Assembly (NCBI GenBank): GCA_963798775.1
Contig: CAWCUK010000002.1
Span: 119,310-183,309, forward strand
DNA: 64,000 nt
Origin: CAWCUK01 sp963798775
Lineage (GTDB): Bacteria > Bacteroidota > Ignavibacteria > Ignavibacteriales > Ignavibacteriaceae
Direction of reading: 5' to 3'
Shown here piece by piece: positions 30,092 through 38,713 of this stretch. Made by a program: the position numbers and the translations under genes. The notes below the pieces were generated by a model. The model did no database searches and had not been told where the DNA came from. It saw nothing but the letters and a program-made list of their open reading frames with translations. Within the stretch, counting starts at the first letter, position 1. Every line of letters begins with the position of its first letter.

Positions 30092-30868
30092 TTATCTCAC
30101 ACTAACATCGCCGTAATGAATTCTTTCAATTCTACCATGAGGAGATTTAAGAAGTAAAAATCCGTCATCATCTAGATCATCAAAAATACCATACTTTACA
30201 TTATCGCCTTCAATAACAGAAATTTTCTCCCCTATTAATCTGCAGCGGGCTTTCCAGTCTCTCATTATCAATTGCGGTTCAGAATCTAATTTATAGAGAT
30301 TTTTTTCAAAAATAGTTAATGTTTCTGCAAGTAGTCTTTCTCTATCGGCATTCTCATTCATTTCCACCTTTATGGAAGTCGGCTCAATTAAAAAATTTCC
30401 TTGGAACATAGATTGATTCACATTTATTCCTATTCCTATAACCAATCTTTCAATTTTACTTCCTTGCGAAGATGACTCAAGTAAAATTCCGGCGGTTTTT
30501 TTACCATTAATTAAAATATCATTCGGCCATTTTAATTCCGTTCGCAGCTGAAATAAATTCTCTATAGAAACCGCAACAGAAAGAGAAGCGGCAAAATTTA
30601 TTAAATTTACATGCCTGCCCAGATATTTTTTATCAGTTAATAAAATGGAAAAAGTTAAATTCTGTCCTTTCGCGCTGTACCAAACTCTGTCTTTTCTTCC
30701 GCGTCCTTTAGCCTGCTTTTCGGCAAGCATAACAGTTCCGTTATTGTTAAATTTATTTTGTTTATTCAATAATAACGTATTCGTCGATTCAACTTCTTCG
30801 GAATAAATAAAATTTCTTCCGATGAAATCAGTCCCCAGCTTAATATCAAAATTTTCTAAATTAAACAA
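30092..30868 (-). CDS. birA: Biotin-[acetyl-CoA-carboxylase] ligase
   Basis: Attaches biotin to the biotin carboxyl carrier protein through biotinyl-AMP. AKGRGRKDRVWYSAKGQNL is the ATP/biotin-binding loop, and ELKWPNDILINGKKTAGIL and IGIGINVNQ are family motifs. The 258-residue length has no N-terminal DNA-binding domain, so it is the non-regulatory type. It precedes coaX by five bases. Confidence 0.95.
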   Translation of the reverse strand: MFNLENFDIKLGTDFIGRNFIYSEEVESTNTLLLNKQNKFNNNGTVMLAEKQAKGRGRKDRVWYSAKGQNLTFSILLTDKKYLGRHVNLINFAASLSVAVSIENLFQLRTELKWPNDILINGKKTAGILLESSSQGSKIERLVIGIGINVNQSMFQGNFLIEPTSIKVEMNENADRERLLAETLTIFEKNLYKLDSEPQLIMRDWKARCRLIGEKISVIEGDNVKYGIFDDLDDDGFLLLKSPHGRIERIHYGDVSVR

Positions 30869-30926
30869 TTCCTTATTACCTTAAATAATTTTTATAGAAA
30901 TTAAAAATAACATTTTTTAGCAATAG

Positions 30927-30988
30927 TGTCAGATTAATTGTCAAGTTTCTAAAAGGTATGGCATAATGACAGACATATTGGCAGACAT
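30927..30988. promoter_or_regulatory. Paired TGNCAG direct repeats upstream of the chaperone cluster
   Basis: Two pairs of direct repeats with identical 12-base spacing are visible: TGTCAG at 30927 with TGTCAA at 30939, and TGACAGACAT at 30967 with TGGCAGACAT at 30979. They lie about 65-130 bases upstream of the sigma-54-like promoter at 31053, the usual distance for an enhancer-binding activator. That role is inferred; the binding protein is not known. Confidence 0.4.
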
Positions 30989-31052
30989 GAATGTTTTGTT
31001 CGGAAATACTGTAACTATAAGTAAAACAATGAATTGCGGCACATAATCAGTT

Positions 31053-31069
31053 TTGGCACAACTCTTGAT
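31053..31069 (+). promoter_or_regulatory. Candidate sigma-54 (-24/-12) promoter of hsp20-dnaK
   Basis: TTGGCACAACTCTTGAT matches the -24 element TTGGCAC and the first part of the -12 element (TTG) with exact spacing. The -12 GC is GA here. It ends 37 bases before the hsp20 start codon. One mismatch in the most conserved dinucleotide keeps this tentative. Confidence 0.4.
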
Positions 31070-31106
31070 TAAATATTAAAGTAAAAATAAGAGAGGAGAT
31101 AAAAAA

Positions 31107-31544
31107 ATGACACTAATTAAATTTGAACCCATGCGGGAAATTGAAAACTTCAATGATAAAATTCAAAAATTTTTTGGTGAATTTCCTTGTTTTGGTTTTG
31201 ATCTTGGAATAACTTTTAATCCAAAAATCGATATCTCGGAAGATGATAAAAGTATTTATGTAGAAGCTGAAATTCCGGGAGTAAAAAAAGAGGATCTTAA
31301 ACTTTCTCTTCAAGATAATATTTTAACTATAACCGGTGAAAAGAGACAGGAAGTTGAAGATAAAAAAGAGAAAAATTTCTATCGCAGTGAAAGAAGTTAT
31401 GGAACTTTTACAAGAAGCTTTACACTGCCCGCGGAAATAAATAGAGATTCTGTGGATGCGCAATTTAAAGACGGAATATTAAAAGTATCTATTCAAAAAG
31501 CTCATCCAAGGCCGGCAAACGAAAAAATGATAGATATAAAATAA
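31107..31544 (+). CDS. Hsp20-family small heat-shock protein
   Basis: ATP-independent holdase of the alpha-crystallin family, 145 residues. The crystallin domain spans about 35-140, with IYVEAEIPGVKKEDLKLSL, LTITGEKRQE and FTRSFTLPAEIN, and the C-terminal FKDGILKVSIQKA. It has a strong ribosome site (GAGAGGAG). It is first in a cluster with dnaK and a second Hsp20, which suggests common heat or protein-damage control. Confidence 0.93.
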   Translation: MTLIKFEPMREIENFNDKIQKFFGEFPCFGFDLGITFNPKIDISEDDKSIYVEAEIPGVKKEDLKLSLQDNILTITGEKRQEVEDKKEKNFYRSERSYGTFTRSFTLPAEINRDSVDAQFKDGILKVSIQKAHPRPANEKMIDIK

Positions 31545-31553
31545 GAATTCTTC

Positions 31554-31574
31554 AGCGGCAGTTATACTGCCGCT
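31554..31574 (+). terminator. Perfect hairpin between hsp20 and dnaK
   Basis: AGCGGCAG and CTGCCGCT form a perfect 8-bp GC-rich stem with a 5-base loop. No T run follows, only TCATTTAT, so it may be an attenuator or an mRNA-end stabiliser that sets a different level for dnaK, not a full stop. Confidence 0.45.
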
Positions 31575-31603
31575 TCATTTATAAAAAATAGGAGTGATAA
31601 ATA

Positions 31604-33544
31604 ATGGGAAAAATCATAGGAATTGATTTAGGAACTACAAACTCTTGCGTAGCGGTAATGGAAGGTAATGATCCGGTGGTAATACCAAATTCAGAAGGTG
31701 GAAGAACTACTCCTTCGGTAGTTGCTTTTACAAAAAATGGTGAAAGATTAGTCGGACAGCCTGCTAAAAGACAAGCTATTACTAATCCTAAAAATACAAT
31801 CTTCTCCATAAAAAGATTTATGGGAAGAGTAATAGGTGAAGTTCAAGACGAAAAAACGAAAGTGCCTTATGAGGTAATTCCGGGAGATAATGATTCTGCT
31901 CGTGTAAAAGTAAGCGACAGATTATATTCTCCACCCGAAATAAGTGCGATGATTCTTCAGAAAATGAAAAAAACTGCCGAAGAATATTTAGGACAAGAAG
32001 TAACCGAAGCTGTAATTACGGTTCCGGCGTATTTTAACGATTCTCAGCGCCAGGCAACTAAAGACGCCGGTGAAATTGCCGGATTAAAAGTTAGAAGAAT
32101 AATAAATGAACCTACAGCCGCGGCTCTTGCTTACGGATTAGATAAAAAAACAAGTGATCATACAGTTGCTGTATATGATTTAGGCGGCGGTACTTTTGAT
32201 ATTTCCGTTCTGCAATTAGGCGAAGGTGTATTTGAAGTAAAATCAACTAATGGCGATACACACTTAGGCGGTGACGATTTTGACCAAAGAATAATTGATT
32301 ATTTGGCGGATGAATTCAAAAAACAAGAAGGAATAGATTTACGTAAAGATCCGATGGCACTGCAGAGATTAAAAGAAGCGGCGGAAAAAGCCAAAATAGA
32401 ATTATCCTCTTCATCCACTACTGATGTTAATCTTCCTTTTGTTACCGCAACACAGGATGGCCCGAAACATTTAAACATTAATTTAAGCCGTTCTAAATTT
32501 GAACAATTGATTGATGATCTTGTACAGAGAACAAAAATTCCCTCAGAACAAGCGTTAAAAGATGCGGGTGTTTCGGCATCTCAAATTGATGAAGTAATTC
32601 TTGTCGGCGGTTCTACCAGGATTCCGATGGTACAAGAATTAGTTAAAAAGGTTTTCGGAAAAGAACCTCATAAAGGTGTTAATCCAGATGAAGTTGTTGC
32701 AATCGGTGCCGCGATACAAGGCGGAGTTTTAACCGGTGATGTTAAAGATGTTCTTTTACTTGATGTGACCCCACTTTCACTCGGAATTGAAACTCTAGGC
32801 GGAGTAATGACAAAATTGATTGAAGCAAATACCACTATTCCTACAAAGAAAAGTGAAGTTTTCTCAACAGCCAGTGATAATCAGCCTTCTGTAGAAATTC
32901 ATGTACTGCAGGGTGAAAGACCAATGGCGGCGGATAATAGATCTTTAGGAAGATTTCATCTAGACGGTATTCCGCCCGCACCAAGAGGAGTTCCGCAAGT
33001 TGAGGTTACTTTTGATATTGATGCTAATGGTATTCTACATGTACATGCTAAAGATAAAGCAAGCGGTAAAGAACAAAGTATTAGAATTACTTCTTCAAGC
33101 GGATTATCTCAAAGTGAAATAGAAAAAATGAAAACAGATGCAAAAGAACACGCAGCTGAAGATAAACAAAGGAAGGATTCCGTTGAAGTAAGAAATCAAG
33201 CAGATTCTTTAGTATTTCAGACTAAAAAGCAAATGGATGAATTAAAAGATAAAATTTCTCCGGATGCAAAATCTAAATTGGAAGCTGAAATTAAAAAAGT
33301 AGAAGACGCTATAGCAAGCAATAATAACGACCAGATGAAAAGCGCTACCGAATCTTTAAATAAAGTTTGGAGCGAGGTTGCTTCACAACTTTATTCTCAG
33401 CCGGGTGAACAACCTGGTGCCGGTCAGGCAGCAGGAGCCGGCCCTGAACAGCAGGGTAATGAAAAAGAACAGGATAAAGATGTGCAGGATGCTTCATATG
33501 AAGTAGTTGACGAAGAAAAAGATAAAGATAAAAATAAAGAATAA
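31604..33544 (+). CDS. dnaK: Chaperone DnaK (Hsp70)
   Basis: ATP-dependent Hsp70. The 646 residues begin with GIDLGTTNSCVAVMEG and show AVYDLGGGTFDISVL, VLVGGSTRIPMVQ-like sequence and the substrate-domain motif VLLLDVTPLSLGIETLGG. A charged helical lid and a disordered, Gln/Asp/Glu-rich tail end in DKDKNKE. AGGAG precedes the ATG. dnaJ and grpE are not adjacent; instead it is flanked by two Hsp20 genes. Confidence 0.98.
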   Translation: MGKIIGIDLGTTNSCVAVMEGNDPVVIPNSEGGRTTPSVVAFTKNGERLVGQPAKRQAITNPKNTIFSIKRFMGRVIGEVQDEKTKVPYEVIPGDNDSARVKVSDRLYSPPEISAMILQKMKKTAEEYLGQEVTEAVITVPAYFNDSQRQATKDAGEIAGLKVRRIINEPTAAALAYGLDKKTSDHTVAVYDLGGGTFDISVLQLGEGVFEVKSTNGDTHLGGDDFDQRIIDYLADEFKKQEGIDLRKDPMALQRLKEAAEKAKIELSSSSTTDVNLPFVTATQDGPKHLNINLSRSKFEQLIDDLVQRTKIPSEQALKDAGVSASQIDEVILVGGSTRIPMVQELVKKVFGKEPHKGVNPDEVVAIGAAIQGGVLTGDVKDVLLLDVTPLSLGIETLGGVMTKLIEANTTIPTKKSEVFSTASDNQPSVEIHVLQGERPMAADNRSLGRFHLDGIPPAPRGVPQVEVTFDIDANGILHVHAKDKASGKEQSIRITSSSGLSQSEIEKMKTDAKEHAAEDKQRKDSVEVRNQADSLVFQTKKQMDELKDKISPDAKSKLEAEIKKVEDAIASNNNDQMKSATESLNKVWSEVASQLYSQPGEQPGAGQAAGAGPEQQGNEKEQDKDVQDASYEVVDEEKDKDKNKE

Positions 33545-33561
33545 TAATATGTTCTAATTAG

Positions 33562-33587
33562 TCATTTCCCCCTTTGCGGGGGAATGA
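33562..33587 (+). other. Hairpin between dnaK and the second hsp20
   Basis: TCATTTCCCCC and GGGGGAATGA pair around a 5-base loop, with one bulged T. No T run follows. It may stabilise the dnaK mRNA end or partially terminate. Confidence 0.4.
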
Positions 33588-33665
33588 TGTAAATTTACAA
33601 CAGCATTAAAATCTTACGATATGGAATTTGAAAACAAAAGACTTTATTAAAATAGGAGAAAAAAA

Positions 33666-34064
33666 ATGAACGAGAATAAAATTGTTGATGTAAAAGAAAA
33701 CGAGACCCTTTCCATTGAAGAAACTTTGGAAAGAGAAAGAACTTTTGCGCCTTTGGTAGATATTTTTGAAACCGAAGATAATTTTGTGTTAATCGCAAAT
33801 ATGCCCGGCGTTTCAAAAGAAAATGTTAAATTGAAGATGGAAGAAGGAGCTTTAACCATTTTTGGTAAACTTGATGATTATGATGAAGTTATGGATAGGA
33901 AATATGTGCTTAATGAAAGTGAAATCGGAAATTTCTATAGAAGTTTTAGAATTTCAAATAGTATAGATGATTCAAAAATTGAAGCTAAATTTGAAAACGG
34001 ACAATTAATAGTTACTCTTCCAAAACATGAAAGAATAAAACCGAAAGAAATTAATATTCATTAA
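33666..34064 (+). CDS. Second Hsp20-family small heat-shock protein
   Basis: Alpha-crystallin-domain holdase, 132 residues, clearly divergent from the one at 31107. The domain spans about 35-125, with FVLIANMPGVSKENVKLKM, LTIFGKLDD, FYRSFRISNSIDDSKIEAKF and GQLIVTLPKHE. It has an acidic N-terminal extension instead of the hydrophobic one of its neighbour, so the two may form different oligomers. AGGAG lies nine bases before the start. A terminator follows. Confidence 0.92.
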   Translation: MNENKIVDVKENETLSIEETLERERTFAPLVDIFETEDNFVLIANMPGVSKENVKLKMEEGALTIFGKLDDYDEVMDRKYVLNESEIGNFYRSFRISNSIDDSKIEAKFENGQLIVTLPKHERIKPKEINIH

Positions 34065-34084
34065 TTTTTTTAGAAATCCCATTA

Positions 34085-34121
34085 TAAAGCCTGTCGTTCC
34101 AAAAAACGGCGGGCTTTTTTC
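34085..34121 (+). terminator. Rho-independent terminator of the chaperone cluster
   Basis: AAGCCTGTCGTT pairs with AACGGCGGGCTT (two G-U pairs) around a short loop, followed by TTTTCTTTTTT. Confidence 0.75.
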
Positions 34122-34252
34122 TTTTTTATCATATCTTCCTTTAAAAAATAAATATTAAATTGAATAGCCGGATCATTAAAAAATAATATTTAATTATTAA
34201 ATAACTTTAACTATTTTAACACGTTTATTTTCAACCCGGAATACAAAATAGA

Positions 34253-35347
34253 ATGACAACCAGTTCAAAAAAGAATAGAATAGTTTTTATTGATTTAATG
34301 AGAGCCTTTGCTGTTTTACAAATGGTACAAGGCCATACTACTGATGTATTACTTTCTAATGATTTTAGAAATATGGATTCACCGGTTTTTGCTTTTTGGC
34401 TTTTTATGCGGGGAATGACTGCACCGATTTTCCTTTTTACCGCCGGAACAGTTTTTACATATTTATTAAGATTAGTAAATGAACCATTTAAATTTAATCC
34501 CAGAGTAAAAAAAGGTTTTAAACGATTTTTTTTACTAGTTTTCTTGGGCTACCTTCTCCGGTATCCTACCGCGACCGTAGTTGATTTTTCCCAGGTTACA
34601 AAAGCTCAATGGCATATTTTCTTTGCTGTTGATGTTCTTCAATTAATTGGTTTTGGATTATTATTCGTTTTAATATTGGCTTATTTAGGCGAGAAATTTA
34701 ATATAAACGATTATTTAATATTTAGTGCGGGCGCATTTATCTTTTTCATCCTGTATCCGTTTTTCTCAAATATAAATTGGGTGGATTTTTTACCCGTTCC
34801 TTTAGCCGGTTATTTATATAAAAGTACCGGTTCTAACTTTCCGCTTTTCCCTTGGGCCGGTTACGTAATTGCCGGAGCTGTTTTGGGAAGTTATTTGGCT
34901 AAAAATCCATTTGTTTTTAAATCGGCTAATTTTAGTCTGCGGTTATCATTATTCGGATTTCTTTTTGTCGCTGTCGCGCTTGTAGGTAATTATATTGAAG
35001 TTGCGGTATACGGTAAAAGTTATTTGTGGACAAGCAGTCCTAATCTTACATTTTTAAGATTGGGAATTGTTCTTCTGTTAAATTCTGCTGTATCGTTCAT
35101 TTCTCTTAAAGTTGAAACTATTCCGAGATTTATAATATTAATTGGAAGAAATACTTTATTAATTTATATTGTTCACTTAACAATTTTATACGGAAGTGCC
35201 TGGAACCCCGGCTTAATTCAGCTTTATGATAAATCTTTTAATGTTTGGAAAACGGCGGGAACAGCTATCGCAATGATATTAACTATGACGGGAATGGTTC
35301 TGCTTATTCACAAGTTAAAATTGAGAAATAAACAGCTTGTAACATAA
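34253..35347 (+). CDS. Multi-pass membrane acyltransferase (DUF1624/HGSNAT-like)
   Basis: Integral membrane protein, 364 residues, about ten hydrophobic helices. The N-terminus, RIVFIDLMRAFAVLQMVQGH, has the Asp/Arg/His arrangement of the heparan-alpha-glucosaminide N-acetyltransferase and DUF1624 group, which transfer acetyl groups across membranes to sugars. Also visible is GMTAPIFLFTAGTVFTYLL. The acceptor is unknown. It is 37 bases upstream of ruvB but not obviously related to it. Confidence 0.75.
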   Translation: MTTSSKKNRIVFIDLMRAFAVLQMVQGHTTDVLLSNDFRNMDSPVFAFWLFMRGMTAPIFLFTAGTVFTYLLRLVNEPFKFNPRVKKGFKRFFLLVFLGYLLRYPTATVVDFSQVTKAQWHIFFAVDVLQLIGFGLLFVLILAYLGEKFNINDYLIFSAGAFIFFILYPFFSNINWVDFLPVPLAGYLYKSTGSNFPLFPWAGYVIAGAVLGSYLAKNPFVFKSANFSLRLSLFGFLFVAVALVGNYIEVAVYGKSYLWTSSPNLTFLRLGIVLLLNSAVSFISLKVETIPRFIILIGRNTLLIYIVHLTILYGSAWNPGLIQLYDKSFNVWKTAGTAIAMILTMTGMVLLIHKLKLRNKQLVT

Positions 35348-35384
35348 CCAATCCAATTTGTGAAATGAAAATTCTACGGGAAAT

Positions 35385-36409
35385 ATGAGAAAATCTGAAT
35401 CAACAAATCCGGCTTTAAGTGAAGAGGAAGTGAAGTATGAGCAGTCACTTCGCCCACTTTCTATACATGATTTTGCCGGCCAAAGCAGAATAACGGAAAA
35501 TTTAAACGTATTTATTTCCGCCGCTTTAAAAGAGGAGAAGCTCTTGATCATGTTTTATTAACAGGGCCTCCGGGATTGGGGAAAACTACTCTCGCCCATA
35601 TTATTGCCAATGAATTGGGGGTTAAATTAAAAATTACCTCAGGCCCCGTTTTAGAAAAACCCGGAGACCTAGCTGGAATATTAACCAATCTTGAAGAAAA
35701 TTCTGTTTTGTTTATTGATGAGATTCACCGATTGAGCCCTGTTGTGGAAGAATACCTTTATTCGGCAATGGAAGATTACAAACTGGATATTATGATTGAC
35801 AGCGGACCGAGCGCGCGAACAGTTCAAATTAGTCTTCCTAAATATACTTTAGTCGGAGCAACCACACGTGCCGGAATGTTAACATCTCCGTTACGAGACC
35901 GATTCGGAATTAAATTTAGATTCGATTATTATAATGCAGAAATGCTTCAGCAAATAGTTTCCCGTTCGGCCAAAATTTTAAATTTAAATATAGAAGAAAA
36001 TGCCTCTCTTGAAATAGCAAAAAGATCGCGGGGCACTCCCAGAATAGCAAACCGCCTTCTGCGCAGAACAAGAGATTTTGCCGATTTTGAAAATAAATTA
36101 TCCATTGATTTACCGATTTCTAAAAAAGCATTAACCGCGCTGGAAGTTGACGAGTATGGACTTGATGAAATGGATAAAGAAATTATTTTAACAATTATTG
36201 ATAAATATAAAGGCGGACCCGTCGGATTGGGAACTCTTTCAGTTGCCGTAAATGAAGATGCCGGAACGATTGAGGAAGTTTATGAACCGTTTTTGATTCA
36301 GCAGGGTTTTATTCACAGAACTCCGAGAGGAAGGGAAGCTACGGATCTTGCTTATAAAAGATTCGGAAGAAGTAAATTCCCTAAAGACGGAAATTCTTTA
36401 TTTGATTAA
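35385..36409 (+). CDS. ruvB: Holliday junction helicase RuvB, with a -1 frame break
   Basis: Hexameric AAA+ motor that drives branch migration with RuvA. The first frame, from ATG 35385 (GGGA upstream), gives LRPLSIHDFAGQSRITENLNVFISAALK. The second gives RGEALDHVLLTGPPGLGKTTLA (Walker A), VLFIDEIHRLS (Walker B), GATTRAGMLTSPLRDRFG (sensor 1/arginine finger region) and the C-terminal winged helix. One A added at 35528-35531 joins them in the expected LKRGEALDH. Read literally, the product stops at 35561 after 58 codons. The break lies on T-TTA-AAA (35525-35531), a -1 slippery heptamer; see findings. Expected length about 342. Confidence 0.92.
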
Positions 36410-36544
36410 CAAGATTGGACGAATTTATAAATTTATTCTTTGTTTTTTTTTATGTGACTTTTTTCATTTGAAGTCTTCTTTTATTTAATATATTGGTTTA
36501 TGTAATCGTTGTAATTATATAATAAATAAAGAAAAGGAGAAACT

Positions 36545-36730
36545 ATGGATAGGTTAAGAATAAGAGGAAATTGGAATGAAGTTAAAGGGAAGGTAAAAGA
36601 ACATTGGGGAAATTTAACCGATGACGATCTCCAATATCAAGAAGGAAAAGACGATCAATTAGTTGGTAGAATTCAGGAAAAAACCGGTGAATCCAGAGAA
36701 AGAATAGTGGATTATATCAACAATCTCTAA
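36545..36730 (+). CDS. CsbD-family stress protein
   Basis: Small hydrophilic protein, 61 residues, of the CsbD family, abundant after general stress in many bacteria; molecular role not established. The family pattern runs the length: NWNEVKGKVKEHWGNLTDDDL, then GKDDQLVGRIQEKTG. A strong ribosome site (AAAGGAG) precedes the ATG. It is followed by its own terminator. Confidence 0.9.
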   Translation: MDRLRIRGNWNEVKGKVKEHWGNLTDDDLQYQEGKDDQLVGRIQEKTGESRERIVDYINNL

Positions 36731-36770
36731 AAATCGGCTATTAATTAAAAATATAAAACTAATCTTTATA

Positions 36771-36817
36771 AAAGCTGTCTCAAATATTCAATAAGGACTT
36801 TTGAGACGGCTTTTTTT
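36771..36817 (+). terminator. Rho-independent terminator of the CsbD gene
   Basis: AAAGCTGTCTCAAA and TTTGAGACGGCTTT form a 14-bp stem (one G-U pair) with a 14-15-base loop and a run of Ts. Confidence 0.85.
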
Positions 36818-37025
36818 ATTTGCCGGCAAACATTTCTTTAAAACTTCTTTCGAAAAGCATGGAATTAAGAATTCACTTTCTTTAACTTTGTATCCGACCT
36901 TACAACATATCTTTCTTGGTCATTTCATTTTATTAATAACAATAATTTAATACTAAATAGTATAAATGTGTTTGAATGAAAATTAACTAATTAAGATATT
37001 TAGCAACTGCAATAAAAAGATAGTT

Positions 37026-37955
37026 ATGAAATCCTTTAAATATTTACTTTACTTAGCTCCCTTAATAATTTTTATTCTTTTTTCTTCCATGCGAGAATTA
37101 AGAGAAGGATCGTTAGGTACAAAATCAAATCCCATAAAAATATATTTTACACCTTCCGTAGATGCAAAAAGAATCAGCTTTAACGCGAAAGATTTAACCA
37201 ATTTTCTTCACAAAACTACAGGTTATTATTATAGAACCGCGGTTCCGGCAAGCTTTGTGGCGGTAGTAGAAGCGTTTGGGACAAAAAAGGCGGATATAGC
37301 CAGTATTAATACTTTTTCTTATTTAATGGCAAACGCGAAATACGGCGCAGAAGCACGATTAAGAATTGTTCGGGATAATAATCAAACTACCTATAAGGGG
37401 CAATTTATAACCCGGTTTGATTCCGGAATTGACAGTATTGCGGATTTGGACCAAAGAAGTTTTGCTTATGTAGATCCATCTTCAACATCCGGTTATATTC
37501 TTCCAAAAGCTTTACTTGAAAAAAGGGGAATTAAACCAAGTGAAACTGTTTTCGCGATGAGGCATGATAATGTTGTAACAATGGTGTATCAAGGGCAAGT
37601 AGATGCCGGAGCAACTTATTACGCCCCCCCGGATCCTAAAACCGGTGAAATATTAGATGCAAGAATGCGTGTAAAAAAACAATTTCCTGATGTAGAAAAG
37701 AAGATTAAAATTATCGGCTTTACTCAAGATATTCCGAATGATCCATGGGTATTTAGAAAAGATATGGATGAGAAAATGAAAGAAAAAGTGATAAATGCTT
37801 TGCTGAAATATGTGAAAACACCCAAGGGAAGAAAAGCAATGTATGATATTTATGATATCGTTAGTTTAATTCCAACCAAAGACGCGGATTACGATGGATT
37901 AAGGCAATTATTAAAAGAACAAAATATATCCTTTGAAAATTTAGTGAAAAAATGA
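37026..37955 (+). CDS. phnD: PhnD-type phosphonate/phosphite/phosphate binding protein
   Basis: Periplasmic solute-binding protein, 309 residues, of the PhnD family. An N-terminal hydrophobic segment is followed by IKIYFTPSVDAKR, ADIASINTFSYLMANAKYG, DLDQRSFAYVDPSSTSGYILPKALL and the hinge-loop region GQVDAGATYYAPP. The SSTSGY segment is the ligand-oxyanion-binding loop of the family. It overlaps phnC by four bases. The ligand cannot be fixed from sequence: phosphonate, phosphite or phosphate are all known in this family. Downstream pstB and phoU favour phosphate or phosphate-stress control. Confidence 0.87.
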   Translation: MKSFKYLLYLAPLIIFILFSSMRELREGSLGTKSNPIKIYFTPSVDAKRISFNAKDLTNFLHKTTGYYYRTAVPASFVAVVEAFGTKKADIASINTFSYLMANAKYGAEARLRIVRDNNQTTYKGQFITRFDSGIDSIADLDQRSFAYVDPSSTSGYILPKALLEKRGIKPSETVFAMRHDNVVTMVYQGQVDAGATYYAPPDPKTGEILDARMRVKKQFPDVEKKIKIIGFTQDIPNDPWVFRKDMDEKMKEKVINALLKYVKTPKGRKAMYDIYDIVSLIPTKDADYDGLRQLLKEQNISFENLVKK

Positions 37956-38713
37956 TTTTAAAAGTTCAAAATTTACATAAAATATACCCTAACGGAACCC
38001 ACGCGTTAAAAGGTGTAAGTTTCGAGGTTAAATCCGGTGAATTTTTAGTAATTATCGGATTAAGCGGTTCCGGTAAATCTACTTTACTTCGATGCATAAA
38101 TCGTCTCATTGAACCAACTTCGGGTACTGTTGAATTTTTAGGGAAAGACATTACTCATGTTAAAGGAGAAGATTTAAGAAACGCCAAACGGCAAATAGGA
38201 ATGGTTTTTCAGCAGTTCAATTTAATTAAGAGACGAAATGTTCTTACCAATGTGTTAAGCGGAAAACTTGCTTCGCTTTCAACATTTGATTCACTTTTAG
38301 AAAGATTTTCCGACGATGTTATTTCCGAAGCCTACAAAAGTTTAGAAACTGTCGGTATTTCTGATAAAGCGAAAGTTAGAGCAGATTCTTTAAGCGGAGG
38401 ACAGCAGCAGCGTGTTGCTATTGCGCGCAGCTTAATGCAAAATCCAAAACTGCTTTTAGCTGATGAACCTGTGGCATCTTTAGATCCGGCAACTTCTAAT
38501 TCGGTTATGCAGTATTTTGAAAAAATTAATAAAGAATTGGGAACAACAGTTATTTGCAATCTTCACTTTTTAAGTCTTGTTAGAAGATACGCGACTAGAG
38601 TAATTGCGTTGAAGGGGGGCGAAATAATTTATCAAGGTTTACCATCCGAAATAGATGAAAACTGGTTTAAAACAATATATGGTGAAGAAGCAGAAGAGGT
38701 TGAAATAAGATGA
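37952..38713 (+). CDS. phnC: PhnC-type ABC transporter ATPase
   Basis: ATP-binding subunit of the PhnCDE importer, 253 residues. Walker A is GLSGSGKSTLLRC, the Q loop MVFQQFNLIKRRNVLTNVLSGKL is the PhnC form, the signature is LSGGQQQRVAIARS, and Walker B is LLADEPVASLDP. The start overlaps phnD and the stop overlaps phnE by four bases each, typical of a tight operon. Confidence 0.93.
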   Translation: MILKVQNLHKIYPNGTHALKGVSFEVKSGEFLVIIGLSGSGKSTLLRCINRLIEPTSGTVEFLGKDITHVKGEDLRNAKRQIGMVFQQFNLIKRRNVLTNVLSGKLASLSTFDSLLERFSDDVISEAYKSLETVGISDKAKVRADSLSGGQQQRVAIARSLMQNPKLLLADEPVASLDPATSNSVMQYFEKINKELGTTVICNLHFLSLVRRYATRVIALKGGEIIYQGLPSEIDENWFKTIYGEEAEEVEIR

